Part shown: positions 39,200-48,788 of the stretch, one piece after another | Layout: each line of letters begins with the position of its first letter | Position numbering within the stretch: the first letter of the stretch is position 1 | Assembly: GCA_918797485.1 (NCBI GenBank) | Contig: CAKKNE010000002.1 | Location: forward strand, 4,988,501-5,052,500 | Origin: Pelagomonas calceolata | Taxonomy: Eukaryota > Sar > Pelagophyceae > Pelagomonadales > Pelagomonadaceae | Reading direction: 5' to 3' | DNA: 64,000 nt | Made by a program: the position numbers and the translations under genes | Notes under the pieces: model-generated | The model's input: only the letters and a program-made list of their open reading frames with translations | Databases searched by the model: none | What the model was told of the DNA's origin: nothing

Positions 39200-40477
39200 T
39201 TAGTAGACCTCCTCCTCCTTCGGTCTGGGCGTCCCCTTGACGAAAGCCCCACCCGGACCCGTCACCTCCACCGCGTGCGTCCGCCCGTTGAGCTCGCCTA
39301 CCACATACTCGACCTCCTCGCCCGGCGCGAGAGACCGGAAGCCCGGCGCGTGGACCTGCGTCTGATGCACGAAGATGTCCTTCCCACCCGTCGCGGGACT
39401 GATGAAGCCGTAGCCCTTCGGGCGGTCGAACCATTTCACCACACCTGATAACCGGGCGCCCGCATCATGTGAGGCCTTGCGCGCGGCACCTTTGTCCAAG
39501 GCATCGGTTCGAGACATAGGCTCGTCCTCCTGCCGCTTGCCGAGCGTCCACAGCGCCGTCGCGCCGAGGCTCGAGGACCGCTCGAGGAAGTCGGCGCCGC
39601 TGCTGACCTTGCAGACGCCGGTGCGTAGCTGCGGGAGGTTGACTTCCTCTGGTAAAGCTTTGAGCGTGTGCGTGTCCGCGTATAAGACCGTGGCGCCGTC
39701 CTCGAGGGCCAGCAACGTCGCCGCGGCTCTATCGGAAGGCACGCCGCAGCCGTGCAAACCATCAACATTCGGCAGGGAAATGGACGCGCCGCTCGCTAGG
39801 CACGCGGCCGCGGCCGAGCCAATCCCGAAGGCGTGCGAGAGCGTGATGGACACGCACGCCGTGTCCGACGGCGTGAGCTCCAGATGGCGCACGGCGTCCT
39901 CGGCCAATTCGTCGATCGTATCATTGGTCAAAGGGCTCGTCGAGTTGTAGAACGCGTGGTTGTCGTGCGCGCCGCCAGAGACAGTCTCGCCCTCCCGTCC
40001 CATCGACTCCTGGTGCAGGTCCGCCGCGGGTAGGATCAGCGACACGCCGTGGGCCACGTGGCCGTCGTTCGGCGCGTCGGTGCAGAGGATGCCGCCGACG
40101 TCCAGCGTGCTCGTCAGCTTGGCGAGCGCGGCGTCGTTCTTGGCCGTGCCATCTGCGTGGGATTCGGGGTGGGCAATGTATCGCGTCGATGGCGTACGCG
40201 CGTCATTTTGACGGCCCCTCGCAGGACGCCGGGACAGGCATGCGACGCCGAGCGACGAGCACGCGAGCTGCACAACCAAGTTCTGCGACGTGTTTTGCAA
40301 ATCCGAGACGAGGACTTGGCCCGCCTCGAGGCCCTTGCTTTGCAGCACGGCTGCCGTCGCGGCCGCCCGGCGCTCCAGTGTGCCAAAATCCAGCGTGAGG
40401 GCCTCGGTCTGGCTACTGAGTGCGACAGCGGTGGGCCAGCGTTTGGCGGCGGCCTGGGCAAGCCGATAGAGAGCCAT
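39200..40477 (-). CDS. AMP-binding-like domain fused to cold-shock domain
   Basis: 425 residues unspliced, 400 if the 75-bp in-frame intron at 40153-40227 is removed. The N-terminal 310 residues follow acyl-adenylate-forming enzymes (LERRAAATAAVLQSKGLEAGQ, LACSSLGVACL|TAKND, LSHAFGIGSAAAACLASGA), but the Ser/Thr/Gly-rich ATP loop is degenerate (FYNSTSPLTND) and the C-terminal lid domain is missing. In its place is a cold-shock domain (GVVKWFDRPKGYGFI, KDIFVHQTQV), with RNP-like motifs for nucleic acid binding. Catalysis is doubtful; RNA or DNA binding is likely. Divergent from the PhyH gene. Confidence 0.7.
   Translation of the reverse strand: MALYRLAQAAAKRWPTAVALSSQTEALTLDFGTLERRAAATAAVLQSKGLEAGQVLVSDLQNTSQNLVVQLACSSLGVACLSRRPARGRQNDARTPSTRYIAHPESHADGTAKNDAALAKLTSTLDVGGILCTDAPNDGHVAHGVSLILPAADLHQESMGREGETVSGGAHDNHAFYNSTSPLTNDTIDELAEDAVRHLELTPSDTACVSITLSHAFGIGSAAAACLASGASISLPNVDGLHGCGVPSDRAAATLLALEDGATVLYADTHTLKALPEEVNLPQLRTGVCKVSSGADFLERSSSLGATALWTLGKRQEDEPMSRTDALDKGAARKASHDAGARLSGVVKWFDRPKGYGFISPATGGKDIFVHQTQVHAPGFRSLAPGEEVEYVVGELNGRTHAVEVTGPGGAFVKGTPRPKEEEVY
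40153..40227 (-). mobile_element. Stopless introner-like intron
   Basis: 75 bp, no stop, 3' end GAATCCCACGCAG, with the core CGCCATCGACGCG in the middle. Removal restores the acyl-adenylate domain segment SLGVACLSRHGTAKNDAAL. The donor (C|GTCCTGCG) is uncertain by a few bases. Confidence 0.55.
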
Positions 40478-40810
40478 GAGCCTGTTTGTGCTGCAAAAGC
40501 GTCGGTACGCTATGCCTAAGTCTGGTCTCGAGTTGGGAGAAGGCGAGTAGGCGAGTTAGCTAGCGGCGTAAAGACACTAGCAAGCAGCGGGCTTATTTGC
40601 GCGTATGACTTCATTAATGCCCTAATCTGAAAGCCAGGCTCATTTCGTGAGTCGCTACGGTCCATAGGTTGCAGCGAAGAAGCAGCGAAATCATTGGTGC
40701 GGCTGGTCTCACGTACAGAGCGATTGTGGACGGAGAGCGATTTGCAAACTGCAGAGAGCGCTTAAGTGTACACATCGCTGCCGAGCAACAGCGAGCAGCG
40801 GTGCAACGCG
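40478..40810. other. Divergent promoter region
   Basis: 333 bp between divergent 5' ends. Contains motif copy 7 at 40559-40581. The frame of the plus gene is open from about 40766 but its first ATG is 40811. Confidence 0.5.
40559..40581 (-). promoter_or_regulatory. CTAGTGTC palindromic 5'-flank motif, copy 7
   Basis: On the minus strand GCTAGTGTCTTTACG then CCGCTAGC, 23 bp; 82 bp upstream of ATG 40477 in gene-sense orientation and 230 bp from the plus ATG 40811. Confidence 0.65.
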
Positions 40811-43399
40811 ATGGCGATCGAGGACGCCATCACCAACGACCCGGCCATCGAGCGCCACGGCTCCGAGGCGGCGGCCAAGTACATGGCCTGGCACTGGGCG
40901 GCGCTGAGCAAAGCCGTCGCAAAGGGCGATCCGTGCAGTTGCATCCTGACGGAGTCGCGTCAATCGGACGACCGCCTCTACGGCTGCTTCCGCGCGTCGA
41001 TATCCGAGCCCGTCGACCGTTTGGACCTCAAGACGCCGACGTGGCGCGATCTGCTGACGTGCATGGCCGGGCGCGTGGTCGATTTCAGCTTCATGACCTT
41101 GCTGCGGCCGGACCCTTTGCAATCCTACGAGGCGCAGCGGTCCGAGTTGCTCGTCGTGCCGCGGGCGCAGTTTGTAATGGTCGAACTCGCGCGGCAACGG
41201 GAAGGCTGCTACGACGACCGGGACTGCTGCGTGAAAGCGGAGGCGCGGCACCTGTCGCGCTGCGCCGAGCGCCTGCGAAACGGGAACGACGACGCTCTCG
41301 TTGCGCTGGAGGCCGCGCCGCTGCCGTCGAAGGCGGTGCTCCGGCTCACGTCCGCGTCGCGCGCCCTGGCCGCAAAAGCCCGGAGCGGCAGCGACGCGGC
41401 GGCCCGCATCGTTGACGCCTGGCGGCGGCACCTCGAGCCGCCGGCGTCCGTTTTTGAAAAGAAAGGCGTCGTCGTGCGGCGCGGCGCGTTGGACGCCGAC
41501 GCCGTCGCCGCGTTGGTCCAGGCGGCCTCTCTCTCTCAAGCGGCCTTCGAGAAGGAGGTCCTGGCGCCACAGAACAAAACGATCCGCGACTCCTTCGACG
41601 ACGCCTCGGGGACGACGCGGCCCGGGAGTCGCGTCGACGTGCGCCACCGCGCCGCCGAGTTCGTCGCGCAGCGCCTTGGAACTTGTGAGGCCGAGCTCGC
41701 CGACGACGACCGCGGCGTCGGCACGCGATTATTAAGGGACCTGCTGCCTCTGGTGAAAGCCGCGCTGCGGACGGAGCGGCCGCGGCTGCTGTACTTCGGC
41801 TTCGTCCGGGCCTTCGCCGGTGGTACCGGAGACCAGCCGTGGCACCGCGACGCGGCGTCGCTCTTCGAGAGCGGTCGGGGCGCCTGCGACGCGCCGGACA
41901 CGCCACCCCACGTCGTCAACGTCTTCCTTCCTTTGGTCGACCTGACGAATGCGAACGGGCCGACGGCCTTCGCCCCGGGCACGCACAGCGACGGCGCGTG
42001 CCGCGACGCGCTCGCGACAATCATCGAAAGGGGCGACCCGGCCCACCAGATCTCGCCGCTGCTGAGCACGGGCGACGCCGTCATGTTCGACTGCCGCCTG
42101 CTTCATAGAGGGAGGGCGAATCGCAGTTCCAAGGATCGCGTCATCGCTTATTTAACAATTGCTGCGCCGTGGTGGCGCGACGACGAGATGTTCCATGCCA
42201 CGCAACCGACGACCGCCGCCGCGTTATTGGGCGAGGCGCTTTTGGGGAGGACGGCCGTTGACGATCATGACGACGGCACTGGCCACCCGCACTACACGCT
42301 GAGAATCGAAAGCATGGTGCGAGACCGGCCGGACCTCGCCGCAGCTTCGGCCTTGTTCCTCGCGCGCGCCTCCGACGACGTCGACGGGAAGTGGGCCGCG
42401 GCCGCGGCGTCGTCAACATCGCTTTCACGAATGCTGACGGCGTCGCTCGACGATCCGCGGCCGGCCGACGCCTTCGCGGACCGCTTCGAGGCCGACCTCC
42501 TTGATAACAATGGCCGCCGCGCGGACGCGCTGCGCGCGCCCCCAGCGCCCAACGGCGGCCTGTTCTCGTCGATCACGGACGACCTCGCCGACTGCTCGAG
42601 GCTCTACTCGGCCGCGGGGGCGCTGCTGAACGCGGAGGCGTACGGCTTTCCCGCTGATGCTGAGGGCGTCCCTCTCCTCGTGGCTCTGGCGAAGCGGGCG
42701 GCGCCCCAGAAGTCACGGCGCCGGCTCGAGGCTGCTTTTTCAAGTTGGTGGCATCGGGGCCGGGGCCGCTTCGAGCTCGTGGAACGCGTCGCCGGCGCCG
42801 GGGACCGGCCGGTGCTCGTCGTGGCGTTTTCGTCGCTGGGATCTGGTATTGCTAGACCTGAATGGCGCGGCGCGCTCTCCAAGGCAAAGGTGCCGTCGAA
42901 GGCGCGCCTGGACGTGCTGCATGTGCTAGACCCGGCGTCGTCGTGGTACCTGCAGGACGACGCGGCGACGTGGGCCGGTCCCGCGTTTTATCGGCGCGAG
43001 CTCGAGCAGCGCATCAGGCCCTACGGGAGCCGTGTGTTGTTCTTGGGCGACTCCATGGGCGCCTGCGGCGCGCTGCAGCATTGTGATTTGGCGGCGACGC
43101 TGGCGTTTACTCCACAAGTCGATCTGACGGACTACGAGGCCGTCCGGCGGCACGACCTCACCGCTGAACGCCGCGCATCGCTCCGCGACGCAATTTGTGA
43201 CACCGTCGGCCGCGCGAAAGGGCCGGTCTTGGTCCACTACGGCTCGGGCTGCGCCGAGGACGTGGCGCAGGTCGAGCTGCTCCCCGGCAGCGCGACGCTC
43301 GTCGCGCACGACTTCGACGACCACGTCCTCTCGGTCCATCTCAAGAAGACAGGTGCTCTCAAGGGGATCTTGGACGCGGCGATTGCTGGCGTGTTGTAG
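40811..43399 (+). CDS. PhyH-type dioxygenase fused to alpha/beta hydrolase-like domain
   Basis: 862 residues, no intron. Residues about 215-475 fit phytanoyl-CoA dioxygenase-like Fe(II)/2-oxoglutarate enzymes: FEKKGVVVRRGAL at the start, the iron motif WHRD (His344, Asp346), VVNVFLPLVDLT, TAFAPGTH, and distal LLHRGRANR (His near 431). The last 220 residues look like an alpha/beta hydrolase: VLVVAFSSLGSG, RVLFLGDSMGACGAL with Ser near 748 as nucleophile, TLVAHDFDDHVLSVHL. The N-terminal 210 residues are unassigned. No targeting signal. The pairing suggests oxidation and hydrolysis of one substrate, which is inference. Confidence 0.7.
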   Translation: MAIEDAITNDPAIERHGSEAAAKYMAWHWAALSKAVAKGDPCSCILTESRQSDDRLYGCFRASISEPVDRLDLKTPTWRDLLTCMAGRVVDFSFMTLLRPDPLQSYEAQRSELLVVPRAQFVMVELARQREGCYDDRDCCVKAEARHLSRCAERLRNGNDDALVALEAAPLPSKAVLRLTSASRALAAKARSGSDAAARIVDAWRRHLEPPASVFEKKGVVVRRGALDADAVAALVQAASLSQAAFEKEVLAPQNKTIRDSFDDASGTTRPGSRVDVRHRAAEFVAQRLGTCEAELADDDRGVGTRLLRDLLPLVKAALRTERPRLLYFGFVRAFAGGTGDQPWHRDAASLFESGRGACDAPDTPPHVVNVFLPLVDLTNANGPTAFAPGTHSDGACRDALATIIERGDPAHQISPLLSTGDAVMFDCRLLHRGRANRSSKDRVIAYLTIAAPWWRDDEMFHATQPTTAAALLGEALLGRTAVDDHDDGTGHPHYTLRIESMVRDRPDLAAASALFLARASDDVDGKWAAAAASSTSLSRMLTASLDDPRPADAFADRFEADLLDNNGRRADALRAPPAPNGGLFSSITDDLADCSRLYSAAGALLNAEAYGFPADAEGVPLLVALAKRAAPQKSRRRLEAAFSSWWHRGRGRFELVERVAGAGDRPVLVVAFSSLGSGIARPEWRGALSKAKVPSKARLDVLHVLDPASSWYLQDDAATWAGPAFYRRELEQRIRPYGSRVLFLGDSMGACGALQHCDLAATLAFTPQVDLTDYEAVRRHDLTAERRASLRDAICDTVGRAKGPVLVHYGSGCAEDVAQVELLPGSATLVAHDFDDHVLSVHLKKTGALKGILDAAIAGVL

Positions 43400-43446
43400 T
43401 AGGGTGTTAACTTAGGCTTGTCGTTGTACACACTCGTGCGGAAAAA

Positions 43447-43466
43447 GCTAGCGGACAAAGACACTA
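43447..43466 (-). promoter_or_regulatory. CTAGTGTC 5'-flank motif, copy 8
   Basis: GCTAGCGGACAAAGACACTA, 92 bp upstream of ATG 43558. It runs into the perfect 20-bp palindrome at 43464-43483. Orientation is opposite to the served gene, unlike most copies. Confidence 0.55.
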
Positions 43467-43483
43467 CCTAGGTACCTAGGTAG
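43464..43483. repeat. Perfect 20-bp palindrome
   Basis: CTACCTAGGTACCTAGGTAG equals its own reverse complement. It directly abuts motif copy 8 in a 158-bp intergenic gap. Confidence 0.8.
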
Positions 43484-43557
43484 CAAAGAGGCACCGGCGC
43501 GCTCTTGGCCGCATTCATCGTCAAATACACCCTTGCGACACACTAACGCTGCGCGCG

Positions 43558-44592
43558 ATGGATCAGGATCCTACGTACGACCGCTGCGAATCAGAAGCCC
43601 TCGCAGTGACGCTGGGCAGAGGCGACAAAACAAAGCTGATCTCGCAAGCACTGTACGGGCCCGAACGGTGGCCGGTCGGGAGACCCCGCGACGCGCGCAG
43701 CAAACTCCTGACCGGTGCCCTTGCGGCGAAGGAGCGGGTGCACTGGTGGCCCGTAGAGCCTTGGTTCCGGCACTACCGCGTCCCTTTCCAGGAGGGGCTA
43801 AGGGTGATCAGTTGGTTCGGACACGGCGAACGGCTCGCCAATTGCACGGTTCAGCACGTGGTGGACACGTTCCAAATCACCGATTGGGACTTCGACAAAA
43901 CTCGCGGGGTCTACCGCCACGCATTCTCCAATATTTTACCTTTAGAGCCGTCTCTTCACATTTCTTGCGATAGCTTGGTCAAAGCCATCACCGAAGCGAA
44001 GAATGGGATGCCCATAACGCCGGGCAAGGCACAGCTGGATACCTGGCGGTGGGCGCCGGCCGGCGTCGTGGAAGACACGATATGGTGGAGCGGTGCCTCG
44101 CGCTACTACGGCGGCCGCGCGCCCATGGTGAGGATGGCCGAGTTGCCCGACGACGCCCTGCGCTGCATCTGCGAGCAGCTCGTGCCCCCGGTCCTGCGGT
44201 CCTGCGGTCCCCCGCTAATTCACGGTACGGCGGAGTCCAACGAAGAATGCATGGCGGCAGCAAAGGAGTACTGTGACGAGCACACGACCGACGCGGCGCT
44301 TCTGGCATGCGACGAGGAGGATTTTTGTTTTGTGATAGGAGATTTAGATTGCCGGCGGGCGGACATACACGACAGAATAATACATTGGCATCGGCACATG
44401 GGACCTGTCGCTGTACAACTTCGCTTAGTCTCGCGGCACTGGCACCGTGCGCAGGAGAAGCCCACGAATCTCATGAAAGCTGAACTCGCGCGGTTGAAAC
44501 AGCACGAAGACATGCTGGAAAATGCGTACAGCCGTGCTCGCTCGGAATACAATCGGCGTTTCGACTCGCCCCACTGGGAATGGATGGGTTAG
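43558..44592 (+). CDS. F-box-like protein of unknown role
   Basis: 344 residues, no intron. The middle has an F-box-like pair of segments: MAELPDDALRCICEQLVPP and, after a long Cys/Asp-rich insert, VAVQLRLVSRHWHRAQ, comparable to LPxExLxxIxxxL...LxxVSrxWrxL. The N-terminal 170 residues are Trp-rich (VHWWPVEPWFRHYRVPFQ, VISWFGHGERLANCTV) and unassigned. The C-terminus is a charged helix. No leucine-rich or WD repeats follow, so a ubiquitin-ligase role is weakly supported. Convergent with the ATP-grasp gene. Confidence 0.5.
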   Translation: MDQDPTYDRCESEALAVTLGRGDKTKLISQALYGPERWPVGRPRDARSKLLTGALAAKERVHWWPVEPWFRHYRVPFQEGLRVISWFGHGERLANCTVQHVVDTFQITDWDFDKTRGVYRHAFSNILPLEPSLHISCDSLVKAITEAKNGMPITPGKAQLDTWRWAPAGVVEDTIWWSGASRYYGGRAPMVRMAELPDDALRCICEQLVPPVLRSCGPPLIHGTAESNEECMAAAKEYCDEHTTDAALLACDEEDFCFVIGDLDCRRADIHDRIIHWHRHMGPVAVQLRLVSRHWHRAQEKPTNLMKAELARLKQHEDMLENAYSRARSEYNRRFDSPHWEWMG

Positions 44593-44646
44593 GACCCGTA
44601 TGGCGGTGATGACTAGAAGTGTGTGTAAGTAAGTAAGACTACCATG

Positions 44647-46264
44647 TTACACAGCGTAGGTCGGCGACGGGATCTCCCCGGAGTACACCGTCCCGAACGC
44701 CGCGCCGCCCCCGTCGTCGGCCGGCAGGTAGCCGTCGATCCACAGGTCCACGAACCGCCGCTGCCACGCGTCCGAGAGCGTGTTGCCCCAGTAGGACGAC
44801 AGCGAGATCTCGTTCACGTCGACCTTGCCACCAGTAACAAAAACGTCGCAGCGCAGGTAGTCGGCGCCGACGCCCTGGGCCAGCCTCGAACACGTGTCCC
44901 AGACCTTTGGTAAATGCTCAACCAACGAGGACGAGAACTTGGCCCAGAATAACCCCTGGACGTAGCGGTACTCGCGGATGCACCGACTGTACTCCAGCGA
45001 CCCAAGGCCTCTACAAGTCCGCCGCCAGCCCCGATCGTGAAGCGACGGATCCTTGGTCTTGAACCACGTCTCCTGGGTCTTGCGGTGCGCGCGGATGTGC
45101 GAGTGATCATTAACATACCACTTCCCGAACCACTGCCCAGGAGCCCGGTTCTTCGGCCACTTGTAGCAGGCCCAGCCATCTGTTCGTACTAAAAATTCGA
45201 CCGTATCTTTATGTTGTGTTTTTCCTAAAATCATCTCTCCCACCACATCGACGACGGTCACGCCTGTGTGGATATCAACCAGTGAGTTAGGTTATCGTGA
45301 GCCTCCACGCCATCGAGCCGACGCGGTCACGGGGATGGCGTGGGGCGCCCGAAATTTCATCTCCACTCGGGGTCACGCCGTGCAGCGGCACGCCCCAGAT
45401 CACTTCTACCAGGACCTCCGTCGGTCTCATATCATTCCCGTCCGACGCGGCCGAGACCTTGCCCGGGTTGACCACATCTTGCAGTATTAAGCAGGGACTT
45501 GTCTGTGCGTACAGCTTATTTGTTACGGAAGCCCAGGTCTTACTCCCGTCATCAAAAACCGAGTCCATTTTTGTTTTGACCCACGAGACGTACTTGTCCG
45601 CGTTTCTCTTCAATTCTTTGCTGTCCTTTATATATAAAGTACTCTTCTGCTGGTGGATGTGGCCTACTTTAATGATTGCTGGGTATTCCTGTCCAAGCAG
45701 ATAAGACTTCAATGAAGCCGCCTCGATGCTCCGCCACGTCCGCCGCACTTTCGGATGGGGCAGCTTCAGCGTCTCGAGCATTTGCAACATGACACATTTA
45801 TCTTTCTCGATGGTGAAGCGCTTGTCCTTACTTTTATCCAATAAATTCCCCCATTTCCGCATCCTTAATTGCACCAACTCAGACCACGACGTCGGCCGCT
45901 GAGCGTCTTTCAAGGAAGAGCGAAGGTCGCAGTAGTCCCAGAGCGCGAATTTCGCGCGTCGCTGCCGGATCACGTTCCACCGCGCGTCCATGTAGGCGTT
46001 TATCAGTTTTTCATTTGCTGTATCTTTTGCGGCGGGCGGGATAAATACGTCGAGGAACTTCGTGGCGCGGAAGGCGACGTTGCTCACGACGATGGCGTCG
46101 TAATGGTGATATGTGAACGCTATGGTAGAGACTACTCCGATGGCCGCGCCGACGAGCTTGAGCTTGCTCCGCACGGGCCGCTCGTACTTGTCCTTCGGGC
46201 GGTCGAGGCGCTTCCTGACGGCGTCCTTCGCCTCATTCAAATTCGTTTTCAAGCGTTCGAGCAT
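44647..46264 (-). CDS. TupA-like ATP-grasp family membrane protein
   Basis: Exons 45379..46264 and 44647..45263 give 500 residues from ATG 46264. A hydrophobic segment at about 36-56 (KLVGAAIGVVSTIAFTYHHY) anchors the protein. The body follows the TupA-like ATP-grasp/teichuronopeptide family: LPHPKV, YPAIIKVGHIHQQKST for the ATP-binding lysine strand, LILQDVV and, near the end, LRCDVFVTGGKVDVNEISLSS for the metal/nucleotide loop. These proteins ligate or transfer to surface glycans or peptides. The exon junction lies exactly at a duplicated GCGTGACC octamer. Confidence 0.6.
45264..45378 (-). mobile_element. Introner with exact 8-bp target duplication, GC donor
   Basis: Element 45264-45370 (107 bp) is flanked by GGTCACGC at 45256-45263 and 45371-45378. 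On the gene strand it ends CTCACTGGTTGATATCCACACAG in pieces (branch-like CTCAC, then acceptor). Its inner hairpin pairs CCACGCCATC (45305-45314) with GATGGCGTGG (45334-45343). Retaining one octamer copy requires a GC donor; an in-frame GT donor 12 bases inside is an alternative. Confidence 0.85.
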
Positions 46265-46606
46265 GGTTGCGGCTGCCTGCTGCGATTGGTGCTGCCCACC
46301 GGCGGGCGGCAATGCGGGGCTGCCTCTGCGCTGCCGCCTGGCTTCGCGGTGGCTGTGCGAGGTATTTTAATCCCGCTGCTGACTTATTTGGGCAATCTGG
46401 CCGTCGCACAGGCAAATAAAAGCCGCGCGTCGACACAAGCGAACCCGTACTTTACAGCGTCGCGCGCGACGTCGACGCGTTCGACGCGCAAGCGACGAGC
46501 CGGGCGGCTCGAGGGTGCCGATGCACCGCCCATAAGTGCACCGCAGCGCGTCGGGCAGCCCTGCGATCCGTAGACGCAAGGGGTGTGCCAGCAAGGGAGA
46601 GCCACA
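46265..46606. other. Divergent promoter region
   Basis: 342 bp between ATG 46264 (minus) and ATG 46607 (plus). No CTAGTGTC copy; no gene or repeat seen. Confidence 0.5.
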
Positions 46607-48376
46607 ATGTGGCGCCCGCTGCTCGCCGCGGCGGCGGCGGCCTGGGTAGTAGTAAGAGCCGAGGACGCGCACTGCCACTGGCGCAGCTACGCGGCGCGCT
46701 ATGATGATGTACGAGCGGCCTTCGGCACCGACGAACACGCGCTACGAGAGCACTACTTTTCTTATGGTCGGAGCGAGGGCCGCACCTGTCATGATGAAAT
46801 GGAGCCCTTCGACTTCGTCCAGGAGCACTGGGTCGAGATCGAGGCGCCGTTGAACGGCGAAACCTTCGCGCCCGATTCGATCATCGAAACGACGGCGCGC
46901 GTGCACCAGTCCACCGTGCCGGCCTACGGCAACGCGACCCATGTTTCTTTGTCGATATTGGTCGCAAATATCGAGAGGACCTTCTTTTTGAGGAGGGGCG
47001 CGGCCCTCTCGGGTGTCGACGCGTTTTGTGGCGAGCACCCGCCGCTCGAAACTCAAAACTGCGCGAAACTGAAAACCACGCTGGAGAGTTTGGTGGCGCA
47101 GCTCCAGGAGAATGCACCGCCGGTGGTGCTGTGCTTTGTGGTCTCCGATGGAACGACCAGCACCGAGCGGTGTGATGCGAACCCCCATTCTTCATTCTCT
47201 GTTCCAAAGCCGGGGCGCTACACCATTGCCGTACGTGCTCAAGGCGCCCTCGGCAGTGCCGCGCGAGGCCCGCGAAGTGCGCGTTCCGTTGTTTCGGTGA
47301 ATGTGGGTTGCCCGGGGCCGACCATTGTAAAGCCGCGCCACGGCGCCATCGTTTCTAGAGAGATAGAAGTGGAACTGGAAGAGGAGGCCTGCGTCTCTAT
47401 CAATGGAGTGGAGAAGTGCGGTTCATTGTTGAGTTTCGCGGACCTTCCTCCTGGAAGAGTCGCCATACGAGCATCTACCGGAGATTGTCTCACGACGATC
47501 AGCGTCGACGTCCGTAGTCCCATCAGGGACTACGAGAGACCTCTACTCGTCACGGCCGCCTCCGAAAGATATGTACAGAGAAGGATGCTCGACAATTTAG
47601 TGGGCTCCTTACACTTCTGGGAGCCTTCGTCCACGATAGTGGTCTACGACCTCGGCTTTTCACCAGCATCGAGATCCAAGGTTTTGAGGTGGCGCGACGT
47701 TGAGTTGCGAGACCTGGCACCCGCAGTACAACGAGTTTTAAATGAGACGCCGCCACATACTCTACAAGCGTCGTCCTACGCGTTTAAGATGATAGTCGTC
47801 CAGGACGCTCTACGTACAGCCCGTAGTGTTTTGTGGATCGACGCGAACTGCGAGGCGCGACGACCGCTCGACGACGTCTTCCACCTCTTACGAGACAAGG
47901 GCCACTTCCTCGTGGAGCACCCGTATCGGTTTCCTACCACTCAATTCCACCACCCGGCCGCCGTGTCGCAGTTGGGTTGTGTTACTGAAGATTTCTCGCG
48001 GCAGCACTGCGCGACGACCTTCGTCGGCGTTGTGCAAGGTAGCTGGTTCGCCACCGACGTCCTGCCGAGACTCGTGGCGTGCATGCGGGATTCAGAATGT
48101 GTGAACCCGATCGGTTCGTCCCGGGACAACCACCGGCAGGAGCAGACCGCCCTCAACGCCATCCTTTGTGCGTTGCAAGCGCCTCCCGATGACGTCTGCC
48201 TGGCCTCCAAGTCATTCAGAATGACGGCGGATTTTGAAAATGATTTGGATGACATGCAGCCGACGCGCGACGAGACGGCCTGGAACGGCATGTATCTGTA
48301 TACGCGGCGGGACCACGCGATCAAGCCCTACCTGCGGTTCCTCCGTGCTGAGGCTCCCGTGGCGCTCGAGCTCTAA
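46607..48376 (+). CDS. Secretory glycosyltransferase-like protein
   Basis: 589 residues from ATG 46607, which opens a signal peptide or anchor (MWRPLLAAAAAAWVVVRAED). Next is a short RSYAARYDDVRAAFG...HYFSYGRSEGR motif of the type that precedes bacterial and algal glycosyltransferases. An Ig/beta-rich middle part (about 80-300) contains paired Cys. Residues about 310-580 resemble DUF1647/nucleotide-sugar transferase folds: LLVTAASERYVQRRMLDN, STIVVYDLGFS, VLWIDANCEARRPLDD (an extended DxD-like site) and NHRQEQTALNAILC. Lumenal Golgi/ER glycan assembly is likely. Confidence 0.6.
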   Translation: MWRPLLAAAAAAWVVVRAEDAHCHWRSYAARYDDVRAAFGTDEHALREHYFSYGRSEGRTCHDEMEPFDFVQEHWVEIEAPLNGETFAPDSIIETTARVHQSTVPAYGNATHVSLSILVANIERTFFLRRGAALSGVDAFCGEHPPLETQNCAKLKTTLESLVAQLQENAPPVVLCFVVSDGTTSTERCDANPHSSFSVPKPGRYTIAVRAQGALGSAARGPRSARSVVSVNVGCPGPTIVKPRHGAIVSREIEVELEEEACVSINGVEKCGSLLSFADLPPGRVAIRASTGDCLTTISVDVRSPIRDYERPLLVTAASERYVQRRMLDNLVGSLHFWEPSSTIVVYDLGFSPASRSKVLRWRDVELRDLAPAVQRVLNETPPHTLQASSYAFKMIVVQDALRTARSVLWIDANCEARRPLDDVFHLLRDKGHFLVEHPYRFPTTQFHHPAAVSQLGCVTEDFSRQHCATTFVGVVQGSWFATDVLPRLVACMRDSECVNPIGSSRDNHRQEQTALNAILCALQAPPDDVCLASKSFRMTADFENDLDDMQPTRDETAWNGMYLYTRRDHAIKPYLRFLRAEAPVALEL

Positions 48377-48788
48377 GTTGTTGTGTTCTGTGCCACCTGC
48401 GTCGACGGCGTTTTGTGAGTAGGCTTCGTGTCTAGGGCTCCACGTCGAGGCGTCGGCGCCGCGGTCGACGCGGCTCGACTACTAGCACCGCGACGGCAGC
48501 GTCAGGGAGACTTCTGCCTCGCCGGAACGCCGTCGCCGCGACCTCTGCCCGGAGTCGTCCGCGGGCTCGACCGTGGGTAGGGGGTCGCGTTGCGCGGCGC
48601 CAAAACAGACAGAGCAACATCTCAGATCCTTTTGCCGCGCGCGAGAGGCAGCCCGCCGCATAAACGAAGCTCCGGTACCCATTAAGCGGCAGCCCTTCGC
48701 ATCTATCGAAGGCTCCGGTACCCCTCGCGAAGCCAGCGGCAAAGCCCGAGCTTGCGCACAGCGTGCTCTTTGCCAGCTCCGCCAAAAC
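48377..48788. other. Intergenic, 5' flank of small membrane gene
   Basis: 412 bp. The next frame is open through part of it without ATG. A CTGCGTCGACGGCG core near 48397 resembles introner ends read from the other strand. A GAAGCTCCGGTACCC word occurs twice (near 48668 and 48712, second as AAGGCTCCGGTACCC). Confidence 0.4.
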
